From assembly GCF_000720925.1 (NCBI RefSeq), contig NZ_JOEE01000008.1, positions 248,001 to 312,000 of the forward strand: a stretch of 64,000 nucleotides of DNA, read 5' to 3'. Position 1 is the first letter of the stretch. Each line of letters begins with the position of its first letter. The notes beneath the pieces are model-generated. The model saw only the letters and a program-made list of their open reading frames with translations. It had not been told where the DNA came from and searched no databases. A program made the translations under genes and the position numbers. Of the stretch, positions 59,261-64,000 are shown in pieces. The stretch is from Phycicoccus jejuensis (GTDB lineage Bacteria > Actinomycetota > Actinomycetes > Actinomycetales > Dermatophilaceae).

Positions 59261-60718
59261 ATGCCCACCACAGCCGCGCCACAGGACATGCTGGATGCCG
59301 TGCTCAGCGCCAGGGAGACGCGCACGGCGGTCGGTCCGCTCGCCGCCTCGTCGGGGTCGAGCGCGGAGTGGGCGGAGGCGCTCGGCGCCCTGCGCTCGCT
59401 CGTCGACGTCGCCACCGCGCGCGAGGACGAGGTGCTCGTGCGCCTCGCCGCCCTCGAGCCGATGGTGCTCGACGACGGCGAGCTCGTCGAGAGGCACCGG
59501 GCGCCCGGGCACGTCTCCCTCGACGCACCCGCCGTGGTCAGCGGCGTCCTCCACCTGTCGCCGCAGGCCGCCGAGTCGCGGGTCCGTGACGCCGTCCGCC
59601 GGGCCGCCGACGGACCGGAGGGCAGCCCGTCGTGCACCGGGCTGGGCGGGTTGCACAGGGCGATGGCCTCCGGCGCGCTGGACGCCCACCGCGCCCACGT
59701 CGTGGCGGGGAGCTCGAGGAGGCACCGGCCGACGTCGCCCGCACGGTCGTCGACGCCGTCGCACCGTGGTTCGAGCGGGAGGACGCGAGCCGGCTGCGGC
59801 GCAGGGTCCGTCGCGTCCTCGCCCGCCTCTCCCCCAACCTGCTCCGGCAGCGAGCGGTCCGCGAGCGTGCGGCCTCCTCGCTGCGGCGCTGGGCCGACGA
59901 GCCCGGGGTCGACACCTGGCTCGGCACCTTCCCCTCCGAGGAGGCGTGCCCGGCCTGGGCCGCCGTCGACGACCTCGCGCAGCGCTACGTGGCCGACGGC
60001 ACCTGCGCCACGATCGACCGGGCCCGGGCCAAGGCGCTGACCGACCTCGTCGTCGCCCACGCCTCGGTCGAGGTCCGGGTCGTCATGGCGTCCGCGGCCG
60101 TCGCGGACCTCCCGGCCGACGCGCTCGTCGAGGTCGTCGGCCCCGGCGGCCCCGATCCGGTGCTCGTCGAGGCCGGATGGCTCGCCACGGCCGCCTACCG
60201 CCCCGGCGCCCGCCTCGCCGCGTTCGTCCGGGACCGGGACCGGCACTGCCGCTTCCCCGGCTGCCCCGTCTCGGCGCGGTTCTGCGACGTCGACCACGTC
60301 CGTCCCTGGCCGGCCGGTCCCACCGACGCCGCCAACCTCGTCTGCCTCTGCCGTCGACACCACCGCGTCAAGCAGCGTCCGGGGTGGCGCGTGACGCTCT
60401 CGGCCGACGGCGAGCTCACGTGGCTCGACCCGGCCGGTCGCACCCGGACCACGCGACCACCCGACCCGCCCGGGCTCGTCCTGCGGCGGACCGAAGAGGA
60501 GGCTCCGGCGCCATCCTCGACGGCCGCACCCCGTCTGGCCGTCCCCGACGGCCCGCACTCGGCGCTCGAGCACCGGCTCGAGTCCGCCGCCCTGGCCGGG
60601 CGACCACGCGACGGCTGCCGGGTCGAGCTGCACCACTCGTCGGGGTGGCCCCCGGTCGACCTGCCGCCGCACAGTCGCCGAGCGCCGTCACGACCCCGGC
60701 GAAGCGCCGCCCTTCTGA
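59261..60718 (+). pseudogene. DUF222 / HNH endonuclease (13E12-type) gene with two frame changes
   Basis: The product begins MPTTAAPQDMLDAVLSARE in frame 2 up to HVVAG (near 59710). Family sequence then continues in frame 1 (ELEEAPADVARTVVDAVAPWF) through DUF222 and the HNH core (RHCRFPGCPVS, CDVDHVRPWPAG, LCLCRRHHRVKQ). One G missing from the GGGG run at 59707-59710 explains the change. Near 60670 coding quality shifts back to frame 2, which stops at 60718, four bases before the next gene; an extra base there would restore it. Both may be sequencing errors or true decay. A damage-type promoter precedes it. Confidence 0.8.
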
Positions 60719-60722
60719 CCGG

Positions 60723-61607
60723 TCAGCCCCTGGCCAGGAGCTCGTCCAGCATCTCGGGCTCGCGGTGGTACCCGGCGAGGTGCCCCGCGTCGTGCCACTC
60801 CACGAGCCTCGCGTGCGGGAGCACCGCGACGAGACGACGTGCCGCCTCCGTCGGGACGTTGCGGTCCTCGACCGCCTGGAACCACGTGAGCGACGTCGAC
60901 ACCTGTCCCGGATCGAGGTCCCACGGGGAGAGCAGGGCGACCACCTCGTCGACCCAGCCGTCGGGGCCGGCGCCGAGCGCCTCGGTGACCGCGCGGGTGA
61001 AGGCGGCGCTCCACCCAGGGTCCTGGAGGGTGGCGACGTCCGCGGCCGGAGCGGTCTCCATGACTGCGGTGAACGCCGCGAGCGGGTCGGCGACGAGCGC
61101 GTCGCGCGCGGCGCCCAGGAGCTGCTCGAGGCCCGTCCGGTCCCCGGCCGCCACGAGGCGATGGCTCTCGCGGTTCATCGGGATGGTCGCGTCCGCCTCC
61201 TCGGGCGTGAGCGGGGCGAGGCCGTTGACGACGGTCGCCGCCCGGACGCGGTCCGGGTGGCGGGCACAGAAGGCCAGCTCGTGCGCCGCCCCGCCGCTCG
61301 CCCCGAGGACGAACGCCGACTCCACGCCGAGCCGGTCGAGCACCCGGGCCAGGTCGTCGGCGTGCTCGGCGAGGCCCCGGCCGGGCAGTCGGGTCGAGGC
61401 CCCCAGGCCGGGGCGCTCGGTCGTGACGACGCGCAGGCCGCGCTCGCGCCACGGTCCGGTGTCGGCGCGCACGCTCCAGCGCGACCCCGGGGTCCCCGGC
61501 ACGCGCAGGAGCAGAGGTGAACCGGGCGCACCCCACTCGGTCCACGCCACGGATCGCCCGTCCGGCGTCGTCAGCCGGCCTTCGCGGTAGCCCTCGTCCC
61601 ACGCCAC
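60723..61607 (-). CDS. Alpha/beta hydrolase
   Basis: About 294 residues; GTG at 61607 chosen, start uncertain. Fold motifs: oxyanion region LLRVPGTPGSRWS, strand VVTTERPGLGASTR, nucleophile elbow FVLGASGGAAHELA, acid near WFQAVEDRNVP and catalytic His in WHDAGHLAGYH. Substrate unknown; no signal. Its start overlaps the end of the epimerase gene by 37 bases, so it probably follows it in one mRNA. Confidence 0.88.
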   Translation of the reverse strand: MAWDEGYREGRLTTPDGRSVAWTEWGAPGSPLLLRVPGTPGSRWSVRADTGPWRERGLRVVTTERPGLGASTRLPGRGLAEHADDLARVLDRLGVESAFVLGASGGAAHELAFCARHPDRVRAATVVNGLAPLTPEEADATIPMNRESHRLVAAGDRTGLEQLLGAARDALVADPLAAFTAVMETAPAADVATLQDPGWSAAFTRAVTEALGAGPDGWVDEVVALLSPWDLDPGQVSTSLTWFQAVEDRNVPTEAARRLVAVLPHARLVEWHDAGHLAGYHREPEMLDELLARG

Positions 61608-62584
61608 GGCAACGACGATCCCACCATCCGGCGGCGGTCGGCCAGGTCTCGCGCGGCCTCGTCCCAGGTCGGGTGCTCGAACTCGAAGCCGGCCTCGAGC
61701 AGCCGGCCGGGCACGACCCGACGGCTCTTGAGGAGCAGCTCGGTGTCGGTGCGCAGGGCCAGCGCGCCCAGCTCGGCCATCCACGCGGTGGCCGGCAGCC
61801 CCGGGCGCCCGCCCCACGCCCGGCGCAGGCCGCGCATCAGGTCGCGCTGGGTCACCGGGCCGGGGGCCGCGAGGTTGACCGGACCGGCCAGGTCGTCACG
61901 TTCGAGGAGGAGGAGCACCGCCCGGACGAAGTCGGCGTCGTGGATCCACGACACGTACTGCCCTCCCCCGGCCACCGGTCCCCCGACTCCCAGGCGGGCC
62001 ATCCACGACATGACGTCGAAGACCCCGCCCCGGTCCGGGCTCATGACCATCGCGGCGCGCAGGGCCACCCGGCGGGTGTGCGGCAGGTCGGCCTCCTGCT
62101 GCGCCGCCTCCCACGCCCGCGCGATGCGCACGCTGTACTCCCAGTAGCCCGGGACGCCCCGCTCGTGCCCGCCGATGACCCCGGTCGCCTCGTCGTGCGC
62201 ACCGTCGCGGCGGTCGGCGTAGATCGTGGCGGTGCTCATCTGCAGCCAGACCGGCGGCGGCGCTGCGGCCGCCTCGAGGGCCCGGCCGACGGCGCGCGTC
62301 GAGTCGACGCGCGAGTCCATCATCTGCCGCAGGTTCTTCTCCGTGTAGCGACAGCTGACGGTCCGACCCGCGAGGTTGACCACCGCGTCGGCGCCGTCGA
62401 GCTCACGCGCCCACTCCCCCACCGTCCGCCCGTCCCAGACGACGTGCCGCACCCCGCCCTCGAGCTGCTGCGGGCTGCGGCTGAGCACGACGACCTCGTG
62501 CCCGGTCGCCGCGAGCGCCCTGCGCAGGATGCCTCCGACCTGACCGGTTCCCCCCGGGATGACCACCTTCACGAGGCCGAGCAT
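61571..62584 (-). CDS. TIGR01777 family NAD(P)-dependent epimerase/oxidoreductase
   Basis: 337 residues. NAD fold VVIPGGTGQVGGILRRALAATGHEV, then DAVVNLAGRTVSCRYTEKN, where the NLAG and RYT parts are typical of TIGR01777 (SulA-like) proteins. SDR-type Tyr-Lys residues are not kept in the usual positions, so the reaction is unclear. The C-terminal DUF1731-like part (LPATAWMAELGALALRTDTELLLKSRRVVPGRLLEAGF) is present. ATG at 62584. Confidence 0.92.
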   Translation of the reverse strand: MLGLVKVVIPGGTGQVGGILRRALAATGHEVVVLSRSPQQLEGGVRHVVWDGRTVGEWARELDGADAVVNLAGRTVSCRYTEKNLRQMMDSRVDSTRAVGRALEAAAAPPPVWLQMSTATIYADRRDGAHDEATGVIGGHERGVPGYWEYSVRIARAWEAAQQEADLPHTRRVALRAAMVMSPDRGGVFDVMSWMARLGVGGPVAGGGQYVSWIHDADFVRAVLLLLERDDLAGPVNLAAPGPVTQRDLMRGLRRAWGGRPGLPATAWMAELGALALRTDTELLLKSRRVVPGRLLEAGFEFEHPTWDEAARDLADRRRMVGSSLPWRGTRATAKAG

Positions 62585-62619
62585 AGGTGCGCGCCCCGCG
62601 GTCCGCACGAGGGCAAACC

Positions 62620-63107
62620 CGGTGGCGGGCACCCGGGCAGGACGGACCCGTCCTCGAGCTGGCCGTCGGCACCGGGCGGGTGGCCATCCCTCTCGCCGAG
62701 CGGGGCCTCGAGGTGCACGGCATCGAGGTCTCCGAGCCCATGGTGGACGTCCTGCACCACAAGCTCCCCGGCCTCCCGGTGACCGTCGGTGACATGGCGA
62801 GCGCCGGCTGCCCCCGGGCCAGACGGCCGTCCCGTTCGACGTCTCGCCCGACCACGTGGGGTTCCACACCTACGACCCGGCGACCCAGGAGGCCACCTCG
62901 CACCACTACACGCGCGAGCCCGACGGCTCGTTCCGGAACGGCGAGCACCACTTCCGCTACGTGTGGCCGTCCGAGTGCGACCTCATGGCGCGCCTCGCCG
63001 GGATGGAGCTCGAGCGGCGCAGCGCCGACTGGCGGGGCTCCCCCTTCACCGCGGACAGCGAGGCCCACGTCTCGGTGTGGCGCAGGCCGGTCGACGCGCG
63101 CGGGTAG
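62620..63107 (+). pseudogene. Remnant of a class I SAM-dependent methyltransferase with an internal deletion
   Basis: A first piece (frame 1, from ~62644) reads GPVLELAVGTGRVAIPLAERGLEVHGIEVSEPMV...VTVGDMA, the SAM-binding motif. A second piece in frame 3 reads LPPGQTAVPFDVSPDHVGFHTYDPATQEATSHH and ends WRRPVDARG with a TAG at 63105-63107. The middle of the fold (about 70-80 residues) and a start codon are missing, with the join near 62800. It lies 10 bases before the aldo/keto reductase. Confidence 0.75.
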
Positions 63108-63117
63108 GGTCGCGGCC

Positions 63118-64000
63118 ATGGAGACGCGCCGCCTCGGAGCCACCGGACTCACCGTCTCGCGGCTCGGCCTGGGGACGATGGCGTGGGGCACCCGCACGTC
63201 GGCGGAGGACGCCAAGGACCTCCTCACGGCGTTCCGGTCGGCCGGCGGCACCCTCGTCGACACCGCCCACGGCTACGCGGGCGGCGCCGCCGAGGAGCTG
63301 CTCGGTGACCTCCTCCGGGGCCCGGACCGCGACGAGGTCGTCCTCGTGACCAAGTCCGGCATCAGCCGGTCCACGGGCCACCGGGTCGTCGACTGCTCCC
63401 GCCGCACGATGCTCCACCAGCTCGAGCTGTCGCTGCGCCGCCTGGGCACCGACCACGTCGACGTCTGGCTCGCGCACACCTGGGACGACGAGACCCCGCT
63501 CGAGGAGACCGTCAACGCCCTCGTGCACGCCTGGCAGAGCGGACGGGCCCGCTACGTCGGCGTCTCCAACCACGTCGGCTGGCAGGCCGCCCGCACGATG
63601 TCGCTCCTCCAGGACGCCGGCGTCCCGCTGGCCGTCGACTCGGTCGAGTACTCCCTCGTCGAGCGACGTCCCGAGCGCGAGCTCGTCGCCGCGGCGGCCT
63701 CGCTCGGGTTCGGCCTCCTGCCCTGGTCGCCGCTCGGCCGCGGGGTCCTCACCGGGCGCTACCGCGCCGGGGTGAGCGCCGACTCGCGGCTGGCCTCGGA
63801 GGAGTTCTCGCGGTTCGCCGGACGACACGTCGGCGACCACACCCGCGGTGTCGTGGACGCCGTGCGCACCGCGGCGGACGGCCTCGGCCTCCCGCCGGCC
63901 GTCGTCGCGCTCGCGTGGGTCCGTGACCGGCCGGGAGTCGCCGCGCCCGTCGTCGGGCCGCGCACACCGGGCCAGCTGAGCGTGCTCCTGGCCTCCGAGG
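63118..64000 (+). CDS. Aldo/keto reductase, 3' truncated by the window end
   Basis: 294 residues visible, no stop reached. ETRRLGATGLTVSRLGLGTMAWG opens the fold. The catalytic tetrad is D48 and Y53 (LVDTAHGY), K79 (LVTKSG) and H120 (LAHTWDD). GVSNHVGWQ and FGLLPWSPLGRGVLTG are further family marks. It reduces a carbonyl with NADPH; substrate unknown. ATG at 63118 is seven bases past TAGGGT (63105-63110), so leaderless, and that -10 element coincides with the stop of the decayed methyltransferase. Confidence 0.93.
   Translation, partial: METRRLGATGLTVSRLGLGTMAWGTRTSAEDAKDLLTAFRSAGGTLVDTAHGYAGGAAEELLGDLLRGPDRDEVVLVTKSGISRSTGHRVVDCSRRTMLHQLELSLRRLGTDHVDVWLAHTWDDETPLEETVNALVHAWQSGRARYVGVSNHVGWQAARTMSLLQDAGVPLAVDSVEYSLVERRPERELVAAAASLGFGLLPWSPLGRGVLTGRYRAGVSADSRLASEEFSRFAGRHVGDHTRGVVDAVRTAADGLGLPPAVVALAWVRDRPGVAAPVVGPRTPGQLSVLLASE

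Overview
The window is one continuous stretch of very high-GC chromosome from an actinomycete. It carries the Pup-proteasome system (dop, pup, prcB, prcA, pafA, arc), the mycothiol ligase mshC, the RNA polymerase-binding protein RbpA, the PafB/PafC WYL regulators, F420-type oxidoreductases and two DUF222/HNH (13E12-type) genes. These point to class Actinomycetia. A Micrococcales genus near Intrasporangiaceae fits the gene content, but the sequence alone does not prove the genus. From memory, much of the gene order matches the Mycobacterium tuberculosis segment Rv2050-Rv2136c (rbpA, ppm1, 5'-3' exonuclease, helY, tatC/tatA, pafC/pafB/pafA, prcA/prcB/pup/dop, mpa, trmI, Rv2119, metH, Rv2125, mshC, Rv2133c-Rv2136c), so this is mainly a conserved core region with accessory insertions.

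Layout. 1-4.7 kb: the end of a secreted coiled-coil/M15 peptidase, an MFS transporter, rbpA with a textbook SigR-type promoter, a strong terminator, then fxsA and ppm. 4.7-9.1 kb: lnt followed upstream by kal-kamE-kamD, with every junction overlapping. 9.2-16.4 kb: an accessory segment (GNAT, DUF222/HNH gene with a LexA box in its promoter, a low-complexity membrane protein, an amidohydrolase, a decayed deazaflavin nitroreductase), then divergent kdd and kamA. Together kamA, kamD, kamE, kdd and kal encode most of the lysine fermentation (beta-lysine) route. 16.4-21.5 kb: small metabolic and regulator genes and a 5'-3' exonuclease. 21.5-28.7 kb: helY, a lipid kinase, tatC, tatA, a small membrane protein, pafC, pafB. 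28.7-36.1 kb: DUF3866, two FKBP isomerases, pafA-prcA-prcB-pup, dop. 36.1-43.7 kb: esterase, prs, DUF3054, an exported M15 peptidase with two peptidoglycan-binding repeats, arc, trmI, a site-2 protease. 43.7-59.1 kb: metH, a RecB-type nuclease, a HAD phosphatase, PAC2, mshC, an SCO1664-type kinase-like protein, DUF3090, the cobalt transporter cbiMNQO, a histidine phosphatase, corA, uppP, an LLM oxidoreductase. 59.1-64 kb: a second, frame-shifted DUF222/HNH gene behind a RecA-NDp (PafBC-type) promoter, a hydrolase, a TIGR01777 epimerase, a decayed methyltransferase and the start of an aldo/keto reductase.

How the genes fit together. Protein quality control and tagging (Dop, Pup, PafA, 20S core, ARC, perhaps PAC2) sits beside its co-named DNA-damage activator PafBC. 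The two DUF222/HNH genes carry hallmarks of the two actinobacterial damage-response branches: a LexA box at one and a RecA-NDp promoter at the other. Cobalamin is a second theme: KamD/KamE (adenosylcobalamin) and MetH (methylcobalamin) share the window with a cobalt ECF transporter that has a striking operator-like array upstream. A third theme is transcript structure: at least 22 genes have a TANNNT -10 hexamer 5-8 nt before the start codon, the signature of leaderless mRNAs.

No tRNA, rRNA, CRISPR array or intact insertion sequence was seen. No stretch longer than about 300 bases lacks a gene or pseudogene. The longest gene-free gaps are 38485-38682 (promoter and leader, described below), 59084-59260 (promoters on both strands), 56951-57126 (palindrome cluster) and 9056-9182 (kamD promoter; otherwise nothing recognised).
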